64,000 bases of DNA from an uncultured Verrucomicrobia subdivision 3 bacterium (GTDB taxonomy: Bacteria > Verrucomicrobiota > Verrucomicrobiia > Limisphaerales > UBA11358), in assembly GCA_903858275.1 (NCBI GenBank), contig CAIOIC010000100.1:1-64000 (forward strand), in the 5' to 3' direction. The translations under genes were made by a program, and so were the position numbers. How positions within the stretch are numbered: position 1 is the stretch's first letter; every line of letters starts with the position of its first letter. This document shows, piece by piece, positions 17,346 to 25,312 of the stretch. The notes under the pieces were generated by a model. The model worked only from the letters and a program-made list of their open reading frames with translations, was not told the DNA's origin and ran no database searches.

Positions 17346-17795
17346 TCAAAACGCGAAATAATAACTCTTCACCGTCGTGCCGCGGTCCACATGCCAGTCG
17401 CCAAACCCGGACTGGCGCAACAACAGATAGCGGACTTCCCGGCCATCGGGCGGCGTCTTGCCGTCCACCCGAAAATCCACCTGCGCGACCGCCCGCAACA
17501 ACGTGCCGCGCACTTTCAGCGAATTGACGGTGATGTTCTGCCCGGTCGCGCCGGCGGCGGCGAGCGGTTGCAACTCTTCCCGACTCAATTTGTTCACGCC
17601 GTTCGGAGCATATGCTTCTGTGACCCGGCGCGCTTGCTCGGCTTGCAGATAGCGCAAGACCGGCGGCCTGAACCGTTCCGCGAGGCTGTCTTGCGGCCAG
17701 TTGATGCCGTAAAGCGCCGCCGCACCAATCGCTGATACGATTGCGAGCAGCGCTTTCCAGCCAGTCAATGTCATCCTAAATGCCGCCATGTGCAT
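17346..17795 (-). CDS. Hypothetical exported or membrane-anchored protein in Bat locus
   Basis: A 149-residue protein with an N-terminal hydrophobic segment (WKALLAIVSAIGAAALYGI) and a periplasmic remainder containing VDFRVDGKTPPDGREVRYLLLRQ. I do not recognise a family. Internal ATG 17774 is an alternative start. It lies 13 bp after moxR and 3 bp before the DUF58 gene, so it belongs to the operon. Confidence 0.7.
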   Translation of the reverse strand: MHMAAFRMTLTGWKALLAIVSAIGAAALYGINWPQDSLAERFRPPVLRYLQAEQARRVTEAYAPNGVNKLSREELQPLAAAGATGQNITVNSLKVRGTLLRAVAQVDFRVDGKTPPDGREVRYLLLRQSGFGDWHVDRGTTVKSYYFAF

Positions 17796-17808
17796 TTGCC
17801 CTTATCGC

Positions 17809-18798
17809 TCACGGCACCGGCAGTTCATCAAAAATCTTCTGGATGACCGTTTCGCTGGTTTTTTCCTCAGCCTCGGCTTCGTAGGTGATGGCCACGCGGT
17901 GGCGCAACACGTCCATGCCGATGCTTTTCACGTCCTGCGGCGTCACGTAGCCGCGGCCTTTCAGGAACGCGTAAGCCTTGGCCGCCAGCGTGAGCGCGAT
18001 GGTCGCGCGCGGCGACGCGCCGAGCTGGATGAAATCCTTCACCGCGATCTTGTATGTCTCCGGCTCGCGCGTGGCGCAGACGAGGTCCACGATGTAATCC
18101 TTCACCTTGTCGTCCACGTAAATGTCGTTGATGATTTCGCGCGCCCTGAGGATTTGTTGGGGCGTGACGACGGCGCTGCACGTCGGCTGGCCGGAAGTTT
18201 TCGCCATCACTTCGAGAATCTGCCGCTCCTCGGCGCGCGTCGGGTAGCCGATCCTGAGCTTGAGCATGAAGCGGTCCACCTGCGCCTCGGGGAGCGGATA
18301 CGTGCCTTCCTGCTCGATGGGATTCTGCGTGGCAAGCACGAGAAACGGTTCGTCGAGCTTGTAAGTCTGGTCCCCGATGGTGACCTGTTTTTCCTGCATC
18401 GCTTCGAGCAACGCGCTCTGCACCTTGGCCGGCGCGCGGTTGATTTCGTCGGCGAGGATAAGGTTGGCGAAAACCGGGCCTTTGCGCGTGGTGAAGCCGC
18501 CGGATTGCGGGTTGTAAATCTGCGTGCCGATGACGTCGGCGGGCAGCATGTCCGGCGTGAATTGCAGGCGCGAGAACTTGACGTGGATACACGCGGCCAT
18601 GGATTTCACGGCGAGGGTCTTGGCGAGGCCGGGCACGCCTTCGAGGAGGACGTGGCCGTTGGCCAGCAGGCCGATAACCAGCCGCTCGGTGAGATATTGC
18701 TGGCCGACGATGACCTTGCCGAGCTCGTTAAACAGCGGGTGCGTGAACGCGCTCGCCTCCTTGACCGCTTCGTTAATGGCGTTGATTCCAGTGCTCAT
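17809..18798 (-). CDS. MoxR-family AAA+ ATPase
   Basis: A 329-residue ATPase. Walker A is in GHVLLEGVPGLAKT, Walker B and sensor parts in LILADEINRAPAKVQSALLEAMQE, and FLVLATQNPIEQEGTYPLPEAQ is the MoxR signature. It is thought to act as a chaperone for Bat/VWA complexes. It heads the block DUF58 - DUF4381 - BatA - BatB. A 157-bp gap with an inverted repeat separates it from batE upstream. Confidence 0.95.
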   Translation of the reverse strand: MSTGINAINEAVKEASAFTHPLFNELGKVIVGQQYLTERLVIGLLANGHVLLEGVPGLAKTLAVKSMAACIHVKFSRLQFTPDMLPADVIGTQIYNPQSGGFTTRKGPVFANLILADEINRAPAKVQSALLEAMQEKQVTIGDQTYKLDEPFLVLATQNPIEQEGTYPLPEAQVDRFMLKLRIGYPTRAEERQILEVMAKTSGQPTCSAVVTPQQILRAREIINDIYVDDKVKDYIVDLVCATREPETYKIAVKDFIQLGASPRATIALTLAAKAYAFLKGRGYVTPQDVKSIGMDVLRHRVAITYEAEAEEKTSETVIQKIFDELPVP

Positions 18799-18882
18799 AA
18801 TTCTCTTAACAGTTTTTCCGTGGACGTTCTTCTGACAGTAAAGTTTTCTTAGTGTTCAAATCCAGTTTGACCGGTGGAGCGA

Positions 18883-18931
18883 GCGTCCCCGCGAGCCGCG
18901 CAAACCTGCGATGTCCGGCGCGCGAGGACGC
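18883..18931. repeat. GC-rich inverted repeat between BatE-like and moxR genes
   Basis: Arms of 11 bp (18883-18893 and 18921-18931), one mismatch, with a 27-bp GC-rich spacer. No T run follows on either strand, so it is more like a REP-type or RNA-processing hairpin than a terminator. Confidence 0.6.
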
Positions 18932-18955
18932 CCGCCCCGCCAGCCATAATATTTT

Positions 18956-19696
18956 TCACGCACCGGGCAATACCGCCACCTGCCTCCGGCTTAACCAGCC
19001 GATTTTTCCGGCATGGTTGATGACCTGCACCCAATTGTCATGCCGATCCAACACTTTCAATTCTGCGCCATCGCGGGCGGTGAACACGCTCTGCGCCTCG
19101 TCAAACGGGCCGCTGCGGGCGACGGCTTCCGCGCCCGTCACCACGGCCATGGCAGCATTGAAGCGGTTTGCCGCCTGCAAAGCCAGCACGGTGCCGGAAA
19201 AAAGCGTCAGCGCCACGGCCAGCCGCGTCACGCTGCGCAACCTCGGCGCGAGCGCCGGCCGGAGCTGGCGCACGGCCAGCAAGGCGAACATCGCCCAGAA
19301 GAACCCGGCCGTGAGCAGCGCGCCTTCATTTAACGTGAGCGTGCCGACCCAGTTTTGCCAGCGGCTTTCGCGAAGCGTCGCGCCCGGAACCTGATTGCGG
19401 ACAAACGCGAGGTTGGCCCGCAGCTCCACATCGCGCGGGGTGAGCAATTCCGCCTGCCGATATGCGGCGATGGCTTTGCCGAGATGCCCCGCCTTGAACG
19501 CGGCGTTGCCCGCGTTGAAGAGCAGCGCGGGCGATTGGGCGCCGGCTTTGAGGATGGCAGCGTAGGCGGTCGTCGCTTCGGCAAACTTGCCCTCCGCGTA
19601 AAGCTTGTTCGCCGACGCGAAATCAGCGGTGACATCCGTGGCGAGAAGTTTTCCGGCGCAGACGACCGCGAGCAAAATGGCGATCCGGGATTTCAC
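18956..19696 (-). CDS. BatE-like TPR plus SH3-domain membrane protein
   Basis: A 246-residue protein with a signal peptide (SRIAILLAVVCAGKLLA), TPR repeats (ANKLYAEGKFAEATTAYAAIL, ALLFNAGNAAFKAGHLGKAI), two membrane spans (~residues 128-145 and 157-178) and a C-terminal bacterial SH3-like domain (VFTARDGAELKVLDRHDNWVQV ending GKIGWLSRRQVAVL). This order matches BatE. It overlaps batD by 4 bp. Confidence 0.85.
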   Translation of the reverse strand: MKSRIAILLAVVCAGKLLATDVTADFASANKLYAEGKFAEATTAYAAILKAGAQSPALLFNAGNAAFKAGHLGKAIAAYRQAELLTPRDVELRANLAFVRNQVPGATLRESRWQNWVGTLTLNEGALLTAGFFWAMFALLAVRQLRPALAPRLRSVTRLAVALTLFSGTVLALQAANRFNAAMAVVTGAEAVARSGPFDEAQSVFTARDGAELKVLDRHDNWVQVINHAGKIGWLSRRQVAVLPGA

Positions 19697-21459
19697 GGCT
19701 TCACCTCCCGCAATTGCGCGATGAGTTTTTCAAACTGCGCGGCGACCGAATTCAGTTCACTGGTGCCGCGCACCGGCGCATAGCGCGCCTGATTACAAAG
19801 CTGGAACTGCTCGTGGAGCGCGGCGCGCAAAGCCGCCGGAGCATTACGCAGAAGCGCATGGCCATCCGCGACATCTTCCGTGATGGCCGACGCGGGGCAA
19901 TCAAGCCGTTCGCCAAGCTGCTCCTGCAGCAGGCGAAAGAGCGTGGCGAAAAACTCATCCGGCTGGTTGGCGGCGGCATGGTTTTTCAAGTCAATCAAGC
20001 CGCTCGCGATGAGCGCCGCCACGGCCCGCCGGCGACGGAGACGCGGATTATTAGCCAGATTGTCCGCGCGCTTGCGCCAGACGAACGCGGCAAGAAAGGC
20101 CAGCACGGGCACGGCTTGCACGGCGAGAAACACCGGCCGGGCGACGAGGGGCGTTTTGCCGGCAATGAGCGAGCCGAGTTTTTCTTTAATGGGCAGGATG
20201 TCTTGCGCCGGCTTTTCCTCGTTGGAAGGCTTGGTCGCCGCCATCTGCGGCAGCGGCGTGACTCCGGCGGCGTGAACCGCGAGCGGGACGGCGGGCTGCG
20301 TGAGCGTGTGATACCGGCCGTCTTCGGGGTTGAAGTAGGTAAAACTCAGCGCGGGCAGTTCGCGGACGTCGTTGTTGAGCGGCGAGATGATCTGCTCAAA
20401 CGTCTTCGTGCCCTGAAAACCAAACTGATCCGCGTTCTCCAGCTTGGTGGTGGGCGGGTAGGTCTTGAAATTCTTCCAGGCATCCTGCGCCGGCAAGGCG
20501 ACGGAATCCAGCGCGCCGCGTCCGGAGATTTGCACCCGCACGGTGATGGGGTCGCCGACCGTCACGGCGGTCGGTCCGGCGGTCGCGGCCAGCTCGAACT
20601 GGCCGACGGCGCCGGTAAAATTCGCCGGTTGATTTTGCTTCGGTAATGTCAGCGACTCGATGCTTAAAGGCTCGGTGGCCAGCGCGACTTGTTTCTGTTC
20701 GCCCTGATTGAAAAACTGCCGGAAGAACGGGTCGCCGCCCTGAGAATGGCCGGGCAGCACGATGACGGCGCTGGCGTTGAAAGGGCCAAGGTTCAGCACG
20801 CCGGATTTGACAGCCGTGAGCGGTATCAGAACCGGGACGATGGTATAAACGCGGCTGCCAATCTGGGCGCGCCGCCGTTGTCCCTCGACGATTTTGCCCG
20901 CGCTAAAACCATCTACGTTCAGCGGCGAGAGTTGAAAGTTGCCAAAATTCTGCACGTCATCCCGCAGGCAGAGTTCGAGCTGGGCCACGACCGACTGGCC
21001 GACGTAGATTTTATTTTTCGGGAAAGTAAATTTCAGGAATGCCACTTCGCTGCCGGAATTCACGGCATTTGCCGTGGGCGCGCTGGCTTTGCTGACGACG
21101 AGTTTGAGCGGGGCGGAGGAAAGCGGCTGGCCGTTCACGTTGGCGGTCAGCGCGGGAATGGTGAATTCACCGGGACGCTGGGGCTTCACGGAAAATGACA
21201 CGGTCACAGTGGAACTCATCGCGCCGTTGACAATGTTGACGCTTTGGGAGGTGCCCGTCTGGGTGATTTGCAAACCGGCAACACTCGGCATCGGAAGGTT
21301 GTTGGGCTGGGCGCCCTCGAACGCCAGCGCCAGCGTCGCGCTTTCGCCCAGCGTGACAGCATCGCGGTCGAGCGAGGCGGTGAACGATGCGGCGGCGGCC
21401 GGTCGCACCAGCAGCGCGACCGCGAACAGCACCATCAATGTATTCAAGGCAAACCGCAT
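19693..21459 (-). CDS. batD: BatD-like protein
   Basis: A 588-residue protein with a signal peptide (LMVLFAVALLVRPAAA), then repeated Ig-like beta domains. SLDRDAVTLGESATLALAFEG at the start and VTVGDPITVRVQISGRG near residue 300 are typical of BatD. A single membrane span (FLAVQAVPVLAFLAAFVW) near residue 450 leads to a cytosolic helical tail. It probably presents a periplasmic beta-rich surface to the Bat complex. First gene of the locus, overlapping batE. Confidence 0.9.
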   Translation of the reverse strand: MRFALNTLMVLFAVALLVRPAAAASFTASLDRDAVTLGESATLALAFEGAQPNNLPMPSVAGLQITQTGTSQSVNIVNGAMSSTVTVSFSVKPQRPGEFTIPALTANVNGQPLSSAPLKLVVSKASAPTANAVNSGSEVAFLKFTFPKNKIYVGQSVVAQLELCLRDDVQNFGNFQLSPLNVDGFSAGKIVEGQRRRAQIGSRVYTIVPVLIPLTAVKSGVLNLGPFNASAVIVLPGHSQGGDPFFRQFFNQGEQKQVALATEPLSIESLTLPKQNQPANFTGAVGQFELAATAGPTAVTVGDPITVRVQISGRGALDSVALPAQDAWKNFKTYPPTTKLENADQFGFQGTKTFEQIISPLNNDVRELPALSFTYFNPEDGRYHTLTQPAVPLAVHAAGVTPLPQMAATKPSNEEKPAQDILPIKEKLGSLIAGKTPLVARPVFLAVQAVPVLAFLAAFVWRKRADNLANNPRLRRRRAVAALIASGLIDLKNHAAANQPDEFFATLFRLLQEQLGERLDCPASAITEDVADGHALLRNAPAALRAALHEQFQLCNQARYAPVRGTSELNSVAAQFEKLIAQLREVKP

Positions 21460-21532
21460 TCAATGTTTCGTCCCATCTGACAGACGGGAACGGGAAATGT
21501 TCACGAATTCTTCGACGTGCGAAAGTGCAAAA

Positions 21533-23749
21533 TCACTTGTCGCCGACGGCAGTGCGGGCCACTTGGAATACCGCCAGACAAACCTGCGCCGTCGCCGGGT
21601 CGTTCAGGCACAGCGCGCCTTCACGGATGCGCGGCGCCGGCCCGGCTTCGATCTGTAACGGGAATTCCCCTGCCAGCGAACGCGCGTAATCCGAAAAGTT
21701 TTCAAACCCTCCGGCGCGCAGTTGCGCGACGTTCACCAGCCGGAACTGTCCGAAGCTATTTTGGCTGGTCGGCCGCATCAACTCCACGAGCACGCGCCCC
21801 ATCGTATAGCGAGGGTTGATTTCCACAATGGGTTTCAGCTTCACCTTGCCGCGCACATCCTGATAGACGAAGGCGTCAATGCCGATGGGTCCGGAAAAAT
21901 CCACCCGGCGCAATTCCGCTTCGAGGGCGGCAAAAATCCCGCCGTAAAACTCCTGCAACCGGCGGGAGAGGTCCTTCGGCCCGCGTAAGAGCGACACCAC
22001 CCGCGCCGGAATCCGCTTGTGATGATGCGGCTCCGCGAAGTTTGCAATGAACTGGCCGCGCGCGTCATTGAGCAGGCCGGTGTAGCCGCAGAGCTTCAGG
22101 CCGGTCGCCGTCATTTCGAGCTGCACGGAAAAATCCAGCACCCGCTCCAGCCACGGCTCGACGACGAGCGCCCGTTTCTGCGCGAAGGCATTTTCCATCC
22201 AGCGGAGTTGCGGCGGCAAAATCTCGGGCTCAAACAAGCGCAACGCGTTGCAGCCGGCCACACCGAGCGCCGCTTTCAAGACAATCTTGTGATGGGCCCG
22301 CAATCGAATTTTGGAAATGGCCGCCCGCGCCTCGTCGAGGGAATGGACCGCGACGCCGATTTCGTTTTCGGGGCAAAGCCAATCTCCGTTACCGAAGCGG
22401 TGCGGCGGCGCCTCCTTTTCGGATTTAAGAACTTTACGCAAAAACTCCGCACTCCATGCCTTGGAATAAAGTTCCGCGAGGCCGGGATTAAATCTCTTTT
22501 CATCCGCGCGTTGTTCCCCTTTCACGCTGGCAAAGAGGGGTTTCAGGAGTTCATAGCTGTCCGGCCCCCACGCCCACGGGCGCAGGCGGCCGAGCTTGCG
22601 CGCGGAGAGTTCAGGGAGCGCGGGTCTGTGCCCCGCCGCCGCGGCGCCATCGCTAGACGTTTTAAAATCAACCCCACGCTTATTTACCGCCCGCTTGCTG
22701 CGGCTCACCGAGCCGCGCTCCGGCAACACCACAAATTCCGGCAGCGGAAAACCGGCCTGTTTGATGCCGCTCAAAAATCCCACAGACGGCTTGTGTGCCA
22801 CCAGCACAATGTCGTCCTGGCGGCAGAGAAATTGCGGCAGGTTTTCCAGGTCGCGCGCAAGCTGCGCCTGGGGCCTGGTGGGATTGAATTTTTTCCCCTC
22901 GGCGATGCGGCCTTCGGCGAACGCGTTGAAAACAAAAACGCCCGGCGTGCGGCCTTTGGACTGCGAATAGACGTTGAGCTGCGAAATAAAATCTTCATCC
23001 AGCCCGGCGGCCTTGCGTCCGGCAACGTTGAGCGAGAATCCTTTCGCGCGCTGGGGCGAGAGCGGAAATTTCAGGGTGCGGCAGAAGGCGTCCCAGTCGG
23101 ATTCGCCGGGATTTTTCCAGCGGCGGAACCATTTCAGGCCGTAGGCGACGTGGCCGATTTCGTCGCGGCAGATTTTCTCCAGCAGCTTCGCGGAGCCGGC
23201 ATCGCCGACGGCGCCGAGCGCCCGGCCGTAGTGACCGGCGAAGTCGAGATTCGCCTGCTCGAACGTGAGACAGAGGCCGGCGACGTAGTCAATCGGGTGC
23301 TCCATCGGCGCGACGCAGCGCCAGAAATAGCCGCTCACGGGGAAATCGCCCAACCCGATGCCGCAGGATTTCATGCGCTCCAGGTAGAGCCGCGTGTGCT
23401 CCTGCTCATCCTGCAACGTCTTGAGCACGCCTTGACGGAACGCGGCCGGCGCGTCGGGAAATTTCAGGAGCACGAGCGCCATCAGTTCCGTGGCGAGCAA
23501 CTCGTGATTGCCGAAAAAATGGAGCAGCTTGCCGCGCTCACGGTCCTGTTCGAGCAAATGCAGTCCGGGAAATTCGCTTTTGTCACCGGTGCCATGCGTT
23601 TTGAAAATCAAGTTCTCCGGCCGGCCCGGCGCATTGGGCGTGACGAGCGCGGGACCGGGATGTTCATCGGTCAATTCGCCGGGCGCCCGCAATTTTTCTT
23701 CGAGCGTGGCGGCAAATAAAACCTGTTCGGCAAATTCACGAAGTTCCAT
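21533..23749 (-). CDS. DUF455 ferritin-like domain fused to an ATP-grasp-like domain
   Basis: A 738-residue protein of two parts. Residues ~1-270 resemble DUF455, a ferritin-like (MiaE-like) diiron fold: LQDEQEHT and CRDEIGHV supply two ExxH-type metal-ligand pairs. The C-terminal ~450 residues look like an ATP-grasp ligase: KIVLKAALGVAG as a nucleotide-binding strand, VVEPWLERVLDFSVQLE, GPIGIDAFVY and KPIVEINPRYTMGR with the Mg-binding ExN. ATP-grasp enzymes join a carboxylate to an amine or thiol, and the diiron domain could oxidise the same substrate. Neither is shown. No signal peptide is visible. The gene stands alone, 74 bp upstream of batD. Confidence 0.75.
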   Translation of the reverse strand: MELREFAEQVLFAATLEEKLRAPGELTDEHPGPALVTPNAPGRPENLIFKTHGTGDKSEFPGLHLLEQDRERGKLLHFFGNHELLATELMALVLLKFPDAPAAFRQGVLKTLQDEQEHTRLYLERMKSCGIGLGDFPVSGYFWRCVAPMEHPIDYVAGLCLTFEQANLDFAGHYGRALGAVGDAGSAKLLEKICRDEIGHVAYGLKWFRRWKNPGESDWDAFCRTLKFPLSPQRAKGFSLNVAGRKAAGLDEDFISQLNVYSQSKGRTPGVFVFNAFAEGRIAEGKKFNPTRPQAQLARDLENLPQFLCRQDDIVLVAHKPSVGFLSGIKQAGFPLPEFVVLPERGSVSRSKRAVNKRGVDFKTSSDGAAAAGHRPALPELSARKLGRLRPWAWGPDSYELLKPLFASVKGEQRADEKRFNPGLAELYSKAWSAEFLRKVLKSEKEAPPHRFGNGDWLCPENEIGVAVHSLDEARAAISKIRLRAHHKIVLKAALGVAGCNALRLFEPEILPPQLRWMENAFAQKRALVVEPWLERVLDFSVQLEMTATGLKLCGYTGLLNDARGQFIANFAEPHHHKRIPARVVSLLRGPKDLSRRLQEFYGGIFAALEAELRRVDFSGPIGIDAFVYQDVRGKVKLKPIVEINPRYTMGRVLVELMRPTSQNSFGQFRLVNVAQLRAGGFENFSDYARSLAGEFPLQIEAGPAPRIREGALCLNDPATAQVCLAVFQVARTAVGDK

Positions 23750-23961
23750 GTGTCACCGGCAGTTCATGTTGGGGTAAATGAACCGGGAAAACCGACGCCG
23801 GCGAGGCCGGGACTGGATTGCGTAATATGTTTCGATTTTCACGATCCTGACGCTATTTCCGCCCCGCCGGCGTGTCGAGCCATATTTGGTTTCATCGAGG
23901 CCCGCCCGATTGCCGCCAAATCGGTGTTTCATCCGTGTTTCAACGCGGCTAAAATGAGGCC

Positions 23962-24147
23962 ATGCAAATTTCGCAACTGGCTCAAGTGCTCGCCGCCCTC
24001 GGCTGTCCGGCGGAGAAATCCGCCGGGATGGCCGCGCAGCTCGACAAGCGCGCCCGCCAGCTCGCCGCGGAAAAAGGCCGGAGCTACGAGGAGGCCTTGC
24101 AACATTTGCTGACGCTGATGAAACAGGGCTGGGCCGCACCGAAATAG
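23962..24147 (+). CDS. Small hypothetical protein
   Basis: A 61-residue helical protein (MQISQLAQVLAALGCPAEKS ... HLLTLMKQGWAAPK) with a GAGG sequence shortly before its ATG. No family recognised. It precedes the NUDIX gene by 79 bp, and its stop codon overlaps the first base of a heptamer/hairpin region. Confidence 0.55.
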   Translation: MQISQLAQVLAALGCPAEKSAGMAAQLDKRARQLAAEKGRSYEEALQHLLTLMKQGWAAPK

Positions 24148-24226
24148 CAGATGGAAGCTGGCAGACGGGAGTTGGGGCGTCAGTTTTTTCTGGCCTCCAT
24201 CTTTCATCTGCTATCTGCTATCTCCC
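24147..24226. repeat. Inverted heptamer repeats forming a hairpin before the NUDIX gene
   Basis: The left arm reads agcagatggaag; the right side reads atctttc atctgct atctgct atctccc, four 7-bp units ending immediately before ATG 24227. GCAGATGGAAG and CTTTCATCTGC pair with one mismatch around a loop containing TTTTTT. It could attenuate or terminate transcription into the NUDIX gene, or simply be another heptamer locus. Confidence 0.7.
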
Positions 24227-24784
24227 ATGATATTGCCCTGGAAAAAAACCGGTTCGAAGCCGGTCGGCGATTTTCGCATCTTCAAAATCCGCTCCGACAC
24301 CTGCGTTAATCCGCGCACCGGCAAGGAACATGATTTCTACGTCCTCGACAGCGTCAACTGGGTGAACGTCATCGCCCTCACGCCCGACCGGAAGCTGGTG
24401 ATGATCCACCAATACCGCCACGGCTCCGGCACGGTGGAGCTGGAGATTCCCGGCGGCATGATGGACCCGCACGAGACCAATCCAGTGGTCGCCGCCATCC
24501 GCGAATTGCGCGAGGAGACCGGCTACGAGGGCGAAAATGCGCGGGTGCTCGGGAAAATCCATTCCAACCCGGCCATCCTGAGCAACGCCACCTACACCGT
24601 GCTGATTGAGAACTGCCACCTGAAACACGGCGTGGAATTCGACCACGGCGAAGATCTGGCGACGCAACTGGTGCCGGTGGCGGAAATTCCCAAGCTTGTT
24701 GCCGATGAAAAAATCGGCCATTCGCTCGTCGTCGTCGCGCTGTATCACTTCGATCTGTGGCAGCGGGGAATCAAGAAGGCGTAG
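24227..24784 (+). CDS. NUDIX hydrolase, ADP-ribose pyrophosphatase type
   Basis: A 185-residue hydrolase. The NUDIX box GGMMDPHETNPVVAAIRELREETGYEG is nearly canonical (G, REL and EE in register, residues ~74-100). The preceding beta strand VNVIALTPDRKLVMIHQYRHG matches nucleoside-diphosphate-sugar hydrolases. It likely cleaves ADP-ribose or a related nucleotide sugar. It is followed after 13 bp by the cysteine-cluster gene. Confidence 0.88.
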   Translation: MILPWKKTGSKPVGDFRIFKIRSDTCVNPRTGKEHDFYVLDSVNWVNVIALTPDRKLVMIHQYRHGSGTVELEIPGGMMDPHETNPVVAAIRELREETGYEGENARVLGKIHSNPAILSNATYTVLIENCHLKHGVEFDHGEDLATQLVPVAEIPKLVADEKIGHSLVVVALYHFDLWQRGIKKA

Positions 24785-24797
24785 CCAGGTTTCTGCC

Positions 24798-25184
24798 ATG
24801 CCGATTTTCCTCGAATGTCAGCGCTGCACGGCTTGTTGCCGCTGGCCGGGGCAGGTGTTGTTGAGCGATGCCGAAATCACGCGGCTCGCGGCATTCAAAG
24901 GCCTGAGCGAACACGATTTCATCCAGCAGTTCGCCAGGCTGCGCCCGGACCGGCGCGGCCTCGCGCTCAAGGAACAGCCGGACGGCGCGTGCATTTTTCT
25001 GGAAGGCGAGAACTGCGCCGTCCAACCCGTCAAGCCGCAGAAGTGCAGGGAATTTCCGAATCTCTGGAATTTTCCCGGCTTTGAAAAAGTCTGCCACGCC
25101 ATCCCGCGCGAGGTCAGCATGGACGAATACGAGCGTCGCAGCGCCCTGATAAAATCCAAAGGCAACGAGCGACGGGAATCGTGA
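24798..25184 (+). CDS. YkgJ-type cysteine-cluster protein
   Basis: A 128-residue protein with the CxxCxxCC-type start (CQRCTACCRW), a later CAVQPVKPQKCREFPN segment and a further Cys near residue 98. This is the YkgJ/Fe-S or zinc cluster family (UPF0153-like), of unknown function. ATG 24798 was chosen; longer in-frame starts would run into the NUDIX gene. Probably co-transcribed with the NUDIX gene. Confidence 0.85.
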   Translation: MPIFLECQRCTACCRWPGQVLLSDAEITRLAAFKGLSEHDFIQQFARLRPDRRGLALKEQPDGACIFLEGENCAVQPVKPQKCREFPNLWNFPGFEKVCHAIPREVSMDEYERRSALIKSKGNERRES

Positions 25185-25211
25185 AGCGAAGTTTTTGAGC
25201 GCGAAGGCAGC

Positions 25212-25243
25212 CTTCGTTGCTCTCCGATGGGAGAGCAACGAAG
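25212..25243. terminator. Perfect 14-bp hairpin after the cysteine-cluster gene
   Basis: Arms 25212-25225 and 25230-25243 are perfectly complementary around a 4-base loop. No T run follows, so efficient intrinsic termination is uncertain. Confidence 0.6.
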
Positions 25244-25270
25244 TTGGTCCGTCTGCGGAGAGACCGTTAT

Positions 25271-25296
25271 CCGGCCGCCCGCCGCGGCCGGATTTT
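25271..25296 (+). terminator. GC-rich hairpin with short T run
   Basis: An 8-bp stem CCGGCCGC/GCGGCCGG, 5-nt loop, then ATTTTC. It lies between convergent transcription units, downstream of the cysteine-cluster gene. Confidence 0.6.
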
Positions 25297-25312
25297 CAGA
25301 AGGTTTTAGGGA

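Noticed and set aside
22019-23719. 566-residue plus-strand ORF opposite the DUF455 fusion
   Set aside because: Shadow frame of a real gene; low-complexity Arg/Glu/Gln/Phe composition and no motifs.
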